From positions 1-64,000 of the forward strand of contig NZ_JACHCR010000008.1 in NCBI RefSeq assembly GCF_014205845.1: a stretch of DNA of 64,000 nt, given 5' to 3'. The translations under genes were made by a program, and so were the position numbers. The DNA is from Mucilaginibacter cryoferens. Its GTDB lineage: Bacteria > Bacteroidota > Bacteroidia > Sphingobacteriales > Sphingobacteriaceae. Each line of letters begins with the position of its first letter. Within the stretch, counting starts at the first letter, position 1. This document shows, one piece after another, positions 34,814-43,558 of the stretch. Under the pieces are notes generated by a model. That model searched no databases, was not told where the DNA came from, and saw only the letters and a program-made list of their open reading frames with translations.

Positions 34814-35760
34814 TATTTTTTGATGATAAAATCGATATTAGCCGGGCTCACTTTTACTATTTTACAAAACGGCGGAAAGCGGGTTAACTGTACCGGCAGC
34901 GTAGTGTAGCCATGATCGCGCCATAGGTCCAGGTCGGCAGTGGCTTCAAACAGGTCTTCGGTCATATCCTTATACCGGCTTAGCGAGGTTGTAAAAGTAA
35001 CCTTCACTTTTTGCGGAAACACCTTTACGTTATCGTAGTTATGGTTATTGGTAAGCTTTACCGGGATATTTAAAGTTTTCTCGGTAAACTCATCAACCGG
35101 AATAATTACCTGTACCGTTTTAGGGTATACGGTTAAATTACCCTCTTTAACACCTTGCAAATTTATACGGGTAACAATAGATTCATTTACCTTGCCGGCC
35201 TGTATCGAATCGGTTTTCCATTCATCAATTTTCTGTAACCTATCTGTAGGGCCGCTTATGGTTACGTACGCCGGCTTAATGGTAATATTGCCCGATACCG
35301 CAAACTGCTTTTGGTAATTGATGTTCATCATGGCTTTTACAGGTACCTTTTTGGTGAGCCGGTTACTAAAATCAAAATAAAGCGTATCCGGATCAATGAG
35401 GGTAATCTGTTGGTTAGCCTCACGCTTGGTATTTATTTGTTTAATTTGTGTGCTTAGCACCACATAATTACGGGTTTCCAGCGACGAAAGATCAACCACC
35501 ACCGGCTTGTTTTCGGGTTTCATTTTGGCAAACAACATTTGCCAGCCCGTACCCTGTATGGTTGCCTTAATGGTATCGGCCTGCAGGGGGTGAAAGGCCC
35601 GTTTCTGAGGCGAGTTTTTATAAGTTAAAGCCTCATCAACACTAAAAAGCAAGGGGCTGGATAAGGTAGTAAAAATCCAGGCAACAATAGCAAACCCCAG
35701 GCAAGTGAAAAATATCGAGAGCCGTCGTCTTTCTGTTGTGGATAGTTTTACTATAGCCAT
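34813..35760 (-). CDS. YbbR-like (CdaR) domain protein
   Basis: 315 residues with an N-terminal membrane helix (LSIFFTCLGFAIVAWIFTTLS, residues 14-34) and an extracytoplasmic part made of YbbR-type beta domains (KKVPVKAMMNINYQ; KPAYVTISGPTDRLQKIDEW; TLNIPVKLTNNH). In Firmicutes CdaR controls the diadenylate cyclase CdaA; no cyclase is next to it here. It is coupled to coaE by an overlapping TAATG. Confidence 0.85.
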   Translation of the reverse strand: MAIVKLSTTERRRLSIFFTCLGFAIVAWIFTTLSSPLLFSVDEALTYKNSPQKRAFHPLQADTIKATIQGTGWQMLFAKMKPENKPVVVDLSSLETRNYVVLSTQIKQINTKREANQQITLIDPDTLYFDFSNRLTKKVPVKAMMNINYQKQFAVSGNITIKPAYVTISGPTDRLQKIDEWKTDSIQAGKVNESIVTRINLQGVKEGNLTVYPKTVQVIIPVDEFTEKTLNIPVKLTNNHNYDNVKVFPQKVKVTFTTSLSRYKDMTEDLFEATADLDLWRDHGYTTLPVQLTRFPPFCKIVKVSPANIDFIIKK

Positions 35761-35782
35761 ATTATTTTTGAGGTTAAAGCTT

Positions 35783-35848
35783 AAAGGCGAAAGGTTAAAG
35801 GTAATTGTTAACAGATTACGCTGTAACTACCCATCACCTTTCGCCTTT
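35783..35848. repeat. Intergenic hairpin between yajC and the YbbR gene
   Basis: Perfect 13-bp arms AAAGGCGAAAGGT (35783-35795) and ACCTTTCGCCTTT (35836-35848) with a 40-nt loop. Flanking bases repeat TTAAAGG and CTCCTTTTACCTTT motifs. It splits an otherwise tight operon. Confidence 0.65.
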
Positions 35849-35905
35849 TATTATTTAGTTATTAAGGAAAAAAGCATCTTTCTCCTTTTACCTTTCTCCT
35901 TTTAC

Positions 35906-36232
35906 CTACTTAACTACAGCCGGTGTATTTAATGCTTTTGAGGCATCTAATGAAATTGCCGATTTATCGAAACGGATTTTTCCGTTATCAACTTCAACCA
36001 AAAAAGTAGCTTCGTTAAGGTCGATGATACGACCGTGGATACCGGCTGAGGTTACAACCCTGTCGCCTTTTTTAAGTTCGTCTACGTATTTCTTCTGGTC
36101 TTTTTGTTTTTTAACCTGCGGGCGTATCATAAAAAAATAAAATACTACAATAATTAATACCATTGGTATTAATGTACTATAGCTACCGAAGGCACCGCCG
36201 GCTGCGGCCTGTAAAAAAATAGTTGCTATCAT
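35906..36232 (-). CDS. yajC: Preprotein translocase accessory subunit YajC
   Basis: 108 residues. One transmembrane helix (STLIPMVLIIVVFYFFM, about residues 18-36) followed by the family motif RPQVKKQKDQKKYVDELKKGDRVVTSAGIHGRI. It associates with SecDF and SecYEG in the inner membrane. It lies 18 nt downstream of the DUF1573 lipoprotein gene in the nusB cluster. Confidence 0.95.
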   Translation of the reverse strand: MIATIFLQAAAGGAFGSYSTLIPMVLIIVVFYFFMIRPQVKKQKDQKKYVDELKKGDRVVTSAGIHGRIIDLNEATFLVEVDNGKIRFDKSAISLDASKALNTPAVVK

Positions 36233-36250
36233 TGTTTAAGTTAATTGAAA

Positions 36251-36703
36251 TTATTTTGTTAAAACTTCGCCAATTAAATGTACCATGGTTTGGGCAGGTA
36301 CGGTATTGGCGCTCACTGTAATTTGCTTATCCTGCAAACCGGTTTTACCCGCGCTGTTAAAGGTTACCTTAATTACGCCGCTTTCGCCTGGTTTAACAGG
36401 CGCTTTTGGCCATTCGGGTATAGTACAGCCACAGGTGGCATGCGCTTCAGAAATAATTAACGGCGATTTACCGGTGTTTGTAAACTTAAAATCGTAGTTG
36501 ATCTTATCACCCTGTTTAATTTTGCCAAAATCATGGCTTTCTTTTTCAAACTTCATTACAGGCGCTTCGGCAGCGTTGGCAGTTGTTGCAGCAGCCGGTG
36601 TTGCAGTGCTATCTGCAGCCGCTGTTGTACCTGTTGTTTTTGATTGATTACAGGCCGATAATAACAAGCCTGCGGTTACTAAGCTTAAAAACAGTTTCTT
36701 CAT
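36251..36703 (-). CDS. DUF1573 lipoprotein
   Basis: 150 residues. Lipobox LLSAC with Cys18, an Ala/Thr linker (residues 20-50), then a DUF1573 immunoglobulin-like domain: FEKESHDFGKIKQGD, YDFKFTNTGKSPLII and EAHATCGCTIPEWP (the CGC is typical). Widespread in Bacteroidota and always near yajC or nusB; function unknown. Same strand, 23 nt after nusB. Confidence 0.92.
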   Translation of the reverse strand: MKKLFLSLVTAGLLLSACNQSKTTGTTAAADSTATPAAATTANAAEAPVMKFEKESHDFGKIKQGDKINYDFKFTNTGKSPLIISEAHATCGCTIPEWPKAPVKPGESGVIKVTFNSAGKTGLQDKQITVSANTVPAQTMVHLIGEVLTK

Positions 36704-36726
36704 TTTTTTTTGAATGATCTATTATT

Positions 36727-37674
36727 TTATTCTATTAATCCTCTACCTATTTTTTTGATTTTGTTTTCGGTTTTAAGGTCGGCCAAAATCTTGTCTAAGA
36801 TACCGTTTATAAATGAATTACTCTTAGGCGTGCTAAACTCCTTTGATATTTCCAAATACTCGTTTATAGTAACCTTTACCGGTATTGAAGTGAAGTTAAC
36901 AAACTCGGTAATAGCCATCTTCATCAGCAGGGTATCCATCATGGCAATACGATCTGGCTCCCAGTTGGTAGTTTTGGCAGCAATAAGCTCCTGGTACGGG
37001 GTATCAAAACGAATGCTTTTGGCAAACAGGTCAACCACAAATTCGCGGTCTTCGGCCCAGTTGCCGGTAATTTCGGCCAGGTGGTTTTGTTTAAAGTCTT
37101 CGCTGCTAAAGTTTTTAAATGTTTTGGCAATTAACGCCTGCAATACATCCCTATCTACCGGCCAAAAAATAAATTTATCTTCAAAAACCTGCTCGGCCAA
37201 TGATGATTTTAAAATTACTTTTTTGAAAATGAATTTGATGATGTCTTTATCCGTTTGGATGGTATCGTCTGTTTTTGCCAGGTATTCGGCATAGTCAGGC
37301 GATTTTTTTAGCGCTGTGAACAGGGTTTTGGCCAATTCCGGCTCAAAATGCCACTCTACTTTATACTTTTTTAAAGCTATAAGGTAGTCCCTGTTATCAT
37401 TTAGGGAGAGGATGAACTTGTTACCGAGTATTTTAACATCGGCGTTCAGATCTTCGGCGGTGGGTAAATGCTTGTTGGCGCGTTCTTCTTTATCGTTTTC
37501 GGCGTAGTTTGCCACTTCGGATATTAATGATAACATCCAGATATACATTTCAAATACCTCATCGATACCTGCCAGCATATTTTTCTCATGCTGTTTAATG
37601 TCTTTCGTGTCCGATTGGTGGAACGCGTACAATGCCTGTAATACTTTTACCCGTAGGTGCCTTCTGTTTAACAT
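36727..37674 (-). CDS. nusB: Transcription antitermination factor NusB
   Basis: 315 residues, about twice the E. coli length because of an N-terminal extension, usual in Bacteroidota. The N-terminus MLNRRHLRVKVLQALYAFHQSD has the RNA-binding start; the C-terminal core contains TPYQELIAAKTTNWEPDRIAMMDTLLMKMAITE and TKVTINEYLEISKEF-like motifs, ending NGILDKIL. NusB with NusE binds boxA in rRNA transcripts. It heads the housekeeping cluster on this strand. Confidence 0.93.
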   Translation of the reverse strand: MLNRRHLRVKVLQALYAFHQSDTKDIKQHEKNMLAGIDEVFEMYIWMLSLISEVANYAENDKEERANKHLPTAEDLNADVKILGNKFILSLNDNRDYLIALKKYKVEWHFEPELAKTLFTALKKSPDYAEYLAKTDDTIQTDKDIIKFIFKKVILKSSLAEQVFEDKFIFWPVDRDVLQALIAKTFKNFSSEDFKQNHLAEITGNWAEDREFVVDLFAKSIRFDTPYQELIAAKTTNWEPDRIAMMDTLLMKMAITEFVNFTSIPVKVTINEYLEISKEFSTPKSNSFINGILDKILADLKTENKIKKIGRGLIE

Positions 37675-37690
37675 GTGTAAGAACGATTTG

Positions 37691-37708
37691 GTGGGCCATA
37701 TGGCCCAC
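37691..37708. promoter_or_regulatory. Perfect 18-bp palindrome before nusB
   Basis: GTGGGCCAT joined directly to ATGGCCCAC. It lies in the 48-nt gap between the amino-acid dehydrogenase stop and the nusB start. There is no T-run, so a terminator is doubtful; an operator or RNA hairpin fits better. Confidence 0.5.
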
Positions 37709-37722
37709 AGTTTAAATTATAA

Positions 37723-38808
37723 TTAATATGACGATTTTACTTTTTTAATATCACTAATCCGTTTTTCGGCAATTTTATTGGCCGCGTCTATAGTAGAAAT
37801 GTTTTCGAGTTTAGAAAGTTTTAAAATATTACGGGTAACCTCGTAAATATTTTCGGTAAGCTGCATAGTACGTTTTTTGCTAAAATGCATCAACTCCGAG
37901 TAGCAGTTTATAATACCACCGGCATTTATCACATAATCTGGCGCAAACAAAATGCCCTTATCTAAAAGCACTGTGCCATGCTCGGCCTCATCAAGCAACT
38001 GGTTATTGGCCGAACCGGCAATAATGCTGCATTTTAGTTTGTTTATAGTTTCGGTATTTACGGTGCCCCCCAGTGCGCAGGGCGCATAAATATCGGCATC
38101 AATATCAAAAATACTGTTGTTTGAAACTCTTTCGGCGCCGTATTTTTTGGCTATCTGGCCAACACGTTCTTCTTGTATATCGCTTACGTAAACCTTAACG
38201 TTCTCATCGCGCAGCAAACGCACCAGGTGCTCGCCTACATGGCCTACGCCCTGTACAATTACCGACCGGCCTGCAAGGGTATCGGTGCCAAACTGTTCTT
38301 TAACACAGGCTTTTATCCCCATTAAAACACCTTGTGCTGCAACAGGCGAAGGATCGCCGCTGCCGCCAATACTTTCGGGGATGCCGGTAACATGTTCGGT
38401 TTCCATGCGGATGTATTCCATATCGCGCGGATTGGTACCTACATCTTCTGAAGTGATAAACTCGCCGTTGAAATTTTTAATAAACCGGCCAAACTTGCGC
38501 ATCATCGCTTCGGTTTTATCCCTGCGCGAATCGCCCATAATTACCGAGTAGCCGCCACCCATATTAAGGCCGGCTATGGCACATTTATAGGTCATGCTTT
38601 TGGCCAGGCGCAAAACATCGTTTAAAGCATCGCCTTCGGTTTTATAGCTCCACATACGGGTACTGCCAAAAGCAGGCCCAAGTGTAGTATCATGAATGGC
38701 GATAATAGCTTTCAGATTGGTATCCGGATCGCTACAAAACACTACCTTTTTGTGCCCGAAAGCACCGAGCTGGCTGAATATAGATTGCGTTGATTGTTGA
38801 TCGGACAT
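37723..38808 (-). CDS. Leucine/amino-acid dehydrogenase homologue lacking the catalytic lysine
   Basis: 361 residues of the Glu/Leu/Phe/Val dehydrogenase family: LKAIIAIHDTTLGPAFGSTRMW, MTYKCAIAGLN (Lys75), TSEDVGTNPRDMEYI and the NAD motif GVGHVGEHLV. The substrate-binding Lys75 is kept. The catalytic lysine in the usual GGGK motif, 12 residues on, is Tyr87 here (GGGYSVI). Normal deamination may be lost, or the chemistry may differ. The start is ATG 38808; the longer frame (38934) adds an unlike N-terminus. Upstream of nusB on the same strand. Confidence 0.85.
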   Translation of the reverse strand: MSDQQSTQSIFSQLGAFGHKKVVFCSDPDTNLKAIIAIHDTTLGPAFGSTRMWSYKTEGDALNDVLRLAKSMTYKCAIAGLNMGGGYSVIMGDSRRDKTEAMMRKFGRFIKNFNGEFITSEDVGTNPRDMEYIRMETEHVTGIPESIGGSGDPSPVAAQGVLMGIKACVKEQFGTDTLAGRSVIVQGVGHVGEHLVRLLRDENVKVYVSDIQEERVGQIAKKYGAERVSNNSIFDIDADIYAPCALGGTVNTETINKLKCSIIAGSANNQLLDEAEHGTVLLDKGILFAPDYVINAGGIINCYSELMHFSKKRTMQLTENIYEVTRNILKLSKLENISTIDAANKIAEKRISDIKKVKSSY

Positions 38809-38974
38809 GAATTGCGGTAGTAAATGTTTTAAGGCGGCACAAAAGTAGCGGTTTTTTTTATACTCACAAAGTTTATTAAAGCCGAAAGTAGTTAGGTGAA
38901 AGTCATAAAATAAGATGTCGGTTTTTACTCCCAACCCACTACAATTAATATTAACCGTTCAATCGCTTCTATGC

Positions 38975-39036
38975 GGCGAAGCCGGAGAGCAGGTGCCATC
39001 CCGACAAAGTCGGGGGCTGGCGGCTGAGTCTTCGCC
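38975..39036. repeat. Imperfect long hairpin in the dehydrogenase upstream region
   Basis: Outer arms GGCGAAG (38975-38981) and CTTCGCC (39030-39036), inner arms CCCGAC (39000-39005) and GTCGGG (39009-39014) with an AAA loop. In the 370-nt gap between divergent genes, where no coding sequence is seen. Similar CCGACAAAGTCGG elements are common Bacteroidota intergenic repeats, from memory. Confidence 0.5.
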
Positions 39037-39178
39037 AATATACAGAGCCGCGAGCTTATAGTCCCCCCTGTCGCAACCACACCCTTAAATTGCCGTTAAT
39101 ACACCAGCTTAAAAATGATATTTAACTTAAGTTTGTGATAGATATAAACTCCAGGATATAATACCAAAGCCTAAAAAA

Positions 39179-39487
39179 ATGAAAATAGTACGTGTGCAAT
39201 ACACCACCAGGGCACAATTTGTAGCCACCAATGAAGCCAACATTGCCGGCATAGTAGCCCAACTTAAGCAACTAAACCATCCCGGTATAAAATACGGCGC
39301 GTGGCTGCTACCCGATGGCAAAACCTTTATGCATTTCGATCAGCTGGAAAACGAAGAGGCTCACCAGGTATTGCAATCGCTGGCATCTTTCAAAAAATTT
39401 GCCGACGAACTTTGGGCCAGCGGCCTGGAAGCGGAGCCAAAGTTGGATCTGTTATCCCTGGTATCATCAACTGAAAACTATTTTTAA
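39179..39487 (+). CDS. Small conserved hypothetical, possible dimeric alpha/beta barrel
   Basis: 102 residues, no signal peptide. The pattern VRVQYTTRAQFVATNEANIAGIVAQLKQ ... IKYGAWLLPDGKTFMHFDQ looks like a ferredoxin-like dimeric alpha/beta-barrel domain, the fold of small monooxygenases and stress-response proteins. No active-site residue is identifiable. Its stop is 13 nt before the converging quinone oxidoreductase stop. Confidence 0.75.
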   Translation: MKIVRVQYTTRAQFVATNEANIAGIVAQLKQLNHPGIKYGAWLLPDGKTFMHFDQLENEEAHQVLQSLASFKKFADELWASGLEAEPKLDLLSLVSSTENYF

Positions 39488-39499
39488 CAGGCCGCGGGC

Positions 39500-40459
39500 T
39501 TAAGGGATCAGTATTATTTTGCCATTACTCTTCCTGCTCTCTAAAAAATCATGCGCCTGTTGGCCATCGGCAAGTTTAAAAACGGTGGATGGCAAAATGT
39601 TGATTTGGCCATTGCTTATCCATTTAAACAGGCGGTTGGCCCGGTCTATCCTTTCGGCTTTTGAGGTAAGGTAACTCCATAGGTCGCCGCCGGTTAGGGT
39701 TTTGGAGGTATCCATTAACATGCGGGGATCAACAAATGCAGGATCGCCGCCGGCCATGCCAAAAAATACAACCTGGCCACAATTTTTTGTAACGGCAAAA
39801 CTGCTTTGCAGGGTGCTGCCTATACTATCGTAAACCACATCTACACCGCCGGGGCAAAATGTTAAAACCTGGTTTTGCCAATCGTTTTGATACAAATAAA
39901 CCTGGCTTATGCCGTTTTGCAAAGCAACTTCGGCTTTTTGGGCCGATGAGGTTAAACCAATGGTTGTCGCGCCTAATAACTTACTGATCTGCGTTAACAG
40001 CAAGCCAACACCACCGGCACAGGCGTGAATAAGCACCACATCGCCGGCCTGTGTTTTGTGGCTATCGGTAGCGAGGTAAAGCGCGGTTAGGCCCTGTAGC
40101 AAAACGGATGCCGCCAACTCAAAACTAATATCGGCAGGTAGCGGAATGGCATGCTCAACAGGTACAGCCACCATCGCCGCATTGGCAAAAGGCACATCGG
40201 CAAAGCCAATCCGGTCGCCGGTTTTAAAACCGGGGTTGTTGTTGGCGTTTATAACAATGCCCGCGCCCTCGTATCCTGCAATAAAAGGCGGACTGCCCTT
40301 AAGATGATAATTTCCCTTACGGCGGTAAACATCGGCAAAGTTGAGGCCTATGGCCTTCATCTCAATCAATAGCTCACCGGGTTTCAATACCGGTTCGGGA
40401 ATATCTATATACTCCAATACTTCCGGGCCGCCAAAAGTTGAAAATGTTAAAGCCTTCAT
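39500..40459 (-). CDS. NADPH:quinone oxidoreductase-type medium-chain dehydrogenase
   Basis: 319 residues. Medium-chain dehydrogenase/reductase without zinc ligands: N-terminal MKALTFSTFGGPEVLEY, quinone reductase stretch GLNFADVYRRKGNY, NADPH-binding AGDVVLIHACAGGVGLLLTQ (the HxxxGGVG form). It reduces quinones or enones at the expense of NADPH. It is a single gene; the substrate cannot be told. Confidence 0.9.
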   Translation of the reverse strand: MKALTFSTFGGPEVLEYIDIPEPVLKPGELLIEMKAIGLNFADVYRRKGNYHLKGSPPFIAGYEGAGIVINANNNPGFKTGDRIGFADVPFANAAMVAVPVEHAIPLPADISFELAASVLLQGLTALYLATDSHKTQAGDVVLIHACAGGVGLLLTQISKLLGATTIGLTSSAQKAEVALQNGISQVYLYQNDWQNQVLTFCPGGVDVVYDSIGSTLQSSFAVTKNCGQVVFFGMAGGDPAFVDPRMLMDTSKTLTGGDLWSYLTSKAERIDRANRLFKWISNGQINILPSTVFKLADGQQAHDFLESRKSNGKIILIP

Positions 40460-40594
40460 TTACGTAGCTGATTAATAGCCGGTAAAAGTAGTAAATAGCC
40501 CCGGATAGCTTTAGGGCATCCCATCAAACGGGTGTAAAAATAATTGAAAGAGGCAGGGGTAACCCAACTTGAGTAATAGTAAGGTTTTACCTGG

Positions 40595-41083
40595 CTAATG
40601 CGCCGCGAAAACCTGCGTCCAGTATTTTCCTTTGGTGGCTACGCCCATTTCTTTAAAATCGCCATCCATAATGTTTTGGCAATGGCCGGTACTTTTTATC
40701 CACCCCAGCATAACATCCTGCTCGTTGGCGTACCCTTCGGCAATGTTTTCGCCGTAGGTGGTAAACAGGTAATTGTATTTGCTTAGCCGGTCGCCGGTAT
40801 TGGAACCGTCGCTGCCGGTATGGCTAAAATATTGTTTGGTGTCCATATCGTCGCTGTGGTCTTTGGCGGCCAGCTCAAGGGTATCGTTCCAAACTACAGG
40901 GTTAACAGGTGGGTAATAGACGGTGCCGCAGGTACAGCTGGCCTTTCGGTAGTTGTTTACCAGATCTAATAATACGGCTTTTGATGGCCGGCTGGGTGCC
41001 AGTATGGCTTTGCGGCAAGCCATGGTAAATAGCATCATAAAAATGGCCAACGCCGGGATCAGTTTCTTAAAAATATTCAGCAT
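40595..41083 (-). CDS. CAP/SCP-domain lipoprotein
   Basis: About 162 residues. Hydrophobic leader ending in Cys23 (TMAC), a weak lipobox. CAP domain motifs: LLDLVNNYRKASC, LELAAKDHSDDMDTKQYFSHTGSDGS, and GENIAEGYANEQDVMLGWIKSTGHCQNI; the CAP histidines and glutamates are present. CAP proteins are exported with diverse roles, including nuclease-like ones; none is assigned. ATG 41083 chosen over an in-frame TTG at 41101. Confidence 0.88.
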   Translation of the reverse strand: MLNIFKKLIPALAIFMMLFTMACRKAILAPSRPSKAVLLDLVNNYRKASCTCGTVYYPPVNPVVWNDTLELAAKDHSDDMDTKQYFSHTGSDGSNTGDRLSKYNYLFTTYGENIAEGYANEQDVMLGWIKSTGHCQNIMDGDFKEMGVATKGKYWTQVFAAH

Positions 41084-41405
41084 ACGCGGGCTTGCTAACA
41101 ATCAATCCTCCCAATTTAACAGAAAATATGCTAATGTAAGCTATTGCCAAAGCAGTTATATATAGCCCTTAATAACACAAGCCAGATTTAAACAGCAAAT
41201 TGGGGCTGTTGATGCCGCGTTTTGCTAAATACGGAGACAGAGAAAAATTTTAAACATAAGGGATTAATATTGGGCCTGGACAGATCATTCGCCCCTTTTT
41301 TTATGCAACATCATTTGAAATGTACAAACAACAGATTGATTGTTACAAACTATTAAAAGCCTAACCCAGCCATCTTTGTACTAACAAAAAAGACATAAAA
41401 TTACG

Positions 41406-42170
41406 ATGGAAAGTAAAAGTAAAATAGCACTTGTAACCGGTGGTAGCCGTGGTTTAGGCAAAGATATGGCCTTACGGTTGGCTCAAAAAGGAATAGACAT
41501 TATACTTACCTACAACACCAGGGCAGAAGAAGCCCAAAACGTTGTTGCGCAAATTGAACAAGCTGGCCAAAAGGCGGTTGCTTTGCAACTAAACACGGCC
41601 AATGTAAAAAGCTTTGATTTGTTTAGAGAACAGTTTAAAGCCCTGTTATCCGGTAAATTTAATACAGATCATTTCGACTTTCTCATCAACAACGCGGGTT
41701 TCGGCAGAAACGCGCCTATTGAGGACTTTACTGAAGAAATGTTTGATGAGTTGATGAACGTTCACTTTAAGGGTGTTTATTTTTTAACACAAAAAATGAT
41801 GGCGTTGTTAAATGATGGCGGAGGCATAGTTAATATCTCTTCGGGACTTACCCGCGTTAGCTTTAAGGGCTCATCGGCGTATGCTTCTATGAAAGGCGCC
41901 GTTGAAGTTTTTACCCGTTACCTGGCCAAAGAATTAGGACCGCGCGGCATCCGGGCAAATATTGTAGCCCCCGGTGCTGTTGCCACCGACTTTAACGATG
42001 GCCACATCCGTAAAAGCGAACAGCTTACCCAGCTGGTGAGCAGCATTACAGCTTTAGGCCGTGTTGGCATGGCCGAAGATATTGGCGGTGTGGTAGCTTT
42101 CCTTTGTACAGATGATGCCCGGTGGGTAACCGCCCAACGCATAGAAGTATCGGGTGGGATGCTTATATAA
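41406..42170 (+). CDS. Short-chain dehydrogenase/reductase
   Basis: 254 residues, classical SDR. Cofactor motif TGGSRGLG (residues 11-18), NNAG structural motif (INNAGFG), catalytic Tyr159 and Lys163 in YASMK, and Ser in VNISSG. Downstream, 86 nt on the same strand, is an AraC-family gene, a common pairing. The substrate is unknown. Confidence 0.92.
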   Translation: MESKSKIALVTGGSRGLGKDMALRLAQKGIDIILTYNTRAEEAQNVVAQIEQAGQKAVALQLNTANVKSFDLFREQFKALLSGKFNTDHFDFLINNAGFGRNAPIEDFTEEMFDELMNVHFKGVYFLTQKMMALLNDGGGIVNISSGLTRVSFKGSSAYASMKGAVEVFTRYLAKELGPRGIRANIVAPGAVATDFNDGHIRKSEQLTQLVSSITALGRVGMAEDIGGVVAFLCTDDARWVTAQRIEVSGGMLI

Positions 42171-42171
42171 G

Positions 42172-42209
42172 AGATTTAAACAATAGCCCGAACACTATTG
42201 TTTAAATCT
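42172..42209 (+). terminator. Stem-loop between SDR and AraC genes
   Basis: Perfect 15-bp arms (42172-42186 and 42195-42209; inner part TTTAAACAATAG / CTATTGTTTAAA) with an 8-nt loop. It starts just after the SDR stop. There is only a short T-tract (TCTTAACTTT) behind, so it may be a terminator or an mRNA-processing or attenuation element. Confidence 0.55.
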
Positions 42210-42256
42210 TAACTTTAATAATATAACTTACTACATTCGGATTTTACAAACTGGAT

Positions 42257-43165
42257 ATGATCACCAATTCGTCTTTAGATGATTTTTACCAACGTAATTC
42301 GGCACCGCTTCCCGATGGTATAAATAAGCAGATTGGCCATTTCAATGTGTTTGAGGCCGAAACGTTGTTTGATAAAACCACCGGTACGCGCGTAATGCCC
42401 TACAGCCGCCGGGCCTATTATAAAATTAGCTGGATACGCGGTAAAAGCAATGCCGAGTATGCCGATAAGGTAATAGCTATAGAAAAAAACGCGCTGTTGT
42501 TTGCAACCCCCAAAATCCCTTATAACTGGCTGCCTGCGGATAGCGACCAAACAGGCATGTTCTGCATTTTTACTGCCGATTTTCTCTCGCCCGGTAAAGC
42601 AGGTGTGCCGTTAGATGAGTTGCCCATATTTTTGCCCGGGCAGGTACCTGTATTTCAGCTTTCTGACGCCGAAGTGGAAGAAGTTAAATACATTTTTATA
42701 AAGATGCTGAAAGAACTGGATTCTGGTTATCGGTATAAATATGATTTGCTGCGTACCCTGGTTTTGGAGCTTGTTCATTACGGGCAAAAGTTGCAACCGA
42801 TGTCGGTATTAAGTGCTCCGCAAAATGCTTCGGAACGGATCTCTTCCTTGTTTATCGAATTACTGGACAGGCAGTTTCCGCTGGCGTCGCCTCATCAAAA
42901 ACTGGCGCTGCGTACGGCTAAAGATTATGCCAATAGGTTAGCGGTGCATGTAAACCATCTCAATAAAGTTTTAAAAGAAGTTACCGGCAATACCACAACC
43001 GAAATTATTAGCAAAAGGCTGATACAGGAAGCCAAAATATTGTTGAAACAAACCCATTGGAGCGTAAGCGAAATTGCGTATACTTTAGGGTACGATGATT
43101 TGGCGCATTTTTCTAAATACTTTAAAAAGCAAACCTCCCTTACACCTGTAGAATTTAGGGCTTAA
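42257..43165 (+). CDS. AraC family transcriptional regulator
   Basis: 302 residues. N-terminal cupin-like ligand domain (about 1-150) and a C-terminal AraC DNA-binding domain: AVHVNHLNKVLKEVTGNTTTEIISKRLIQEAKILL, WSVSEIAYTLGYDDLAHFSKYFKKQTSLTP. It likely regulates the SDR gene in front of it, from which it is separated by a strong stem-loop. The effector is unknown. Confidence 0.93.
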   Translation: MITNSSLDDFYQRNSAPLPDGINKQIGHFNVFEAETLFDKTTGTRVMPYSRRAYYKISWIRGKSNAEYADKVIAIEKNALLFATPKIPYNWLPADSDQTGMFCIFTADFLSPGKAGVPLDELPIFLPGQVPVFQLSDAEVEEVKYIFIKMLKELDSGYRYKYDLLRTLVLELVHYGQKLQPMSVLSAPQNASERISSLFIELLDRQFPLASPHQKLALRTAKDYANRLAVHVNHLNKVLKEVTGNTTTEIISKRLIQEAKILLKQTHWSVSEIAYTLGYDDLAHFSKYFKKQTSLTPVEFRA

Positions 43166-43195
43166 GGTGAAAGCTGGCGTAGCTATAAGTTTCAG

Positions 43196-43417
43196 TTACC
43201 GGCTAGGTATCTCGGGCCCGCTGTAAGGATGTTCCAGGGCATGTACAATCATCATCAGGCGATGTTTGGCGTTGCTGTTTTTCAGATCGGTTTGCATAAT
43301 TTCAATATTGCGGGCAACTGCCTCTTTTACTTCAAATTGCGTACTGGCCCTGTCAAGCCTGAGGGTTTCGGGTAAGTTTGCTGTTTCAAAATATGCTATC
43401 AACTCCTGCTCTGTCAT
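43196..43417 (-). CDS. Small conserved hypothetical protein
   Basis: 73 residues, helical and charged: MTEQELIAYFETANLPETLRLDRA ... NAKHRLMMIVHALEHPYSG, ending PEIPSR. It reminds me of small soluble Bacteroidota proteins (perhaps DUF6965), not certain. It stands alone between converging and diverging genes; ATG start. No function is proposed. Confidence 0.7.
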   Translation of the reverse strand: MTEQELIAYFETANLPETLRLDRASTQFEVKEAVARNIEIMQTDLKNSNAKHRLMMIVHALEHPYSGPEIPSR

Positions 43418-43558
43418 GCCGCAAAGTTAAAAAAACGATCTGATAATAGGAGGGGAGTAGAGCCAGGAATCTGGAAGTTAGGGGCAGGAATCAAAGACGG
43501 AAGAAAATGACCCGGCAATAAAGATGGTAAAATATTATCTTTAACCATTAGTTGTAAG

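Noticed and set aside
41083..41101. Upstream TTG start for the CAP lipoprotein
   Set aside because: ATG 41083 directly opens a standard lipoprotein leader, so the TTG extension is unlikely.
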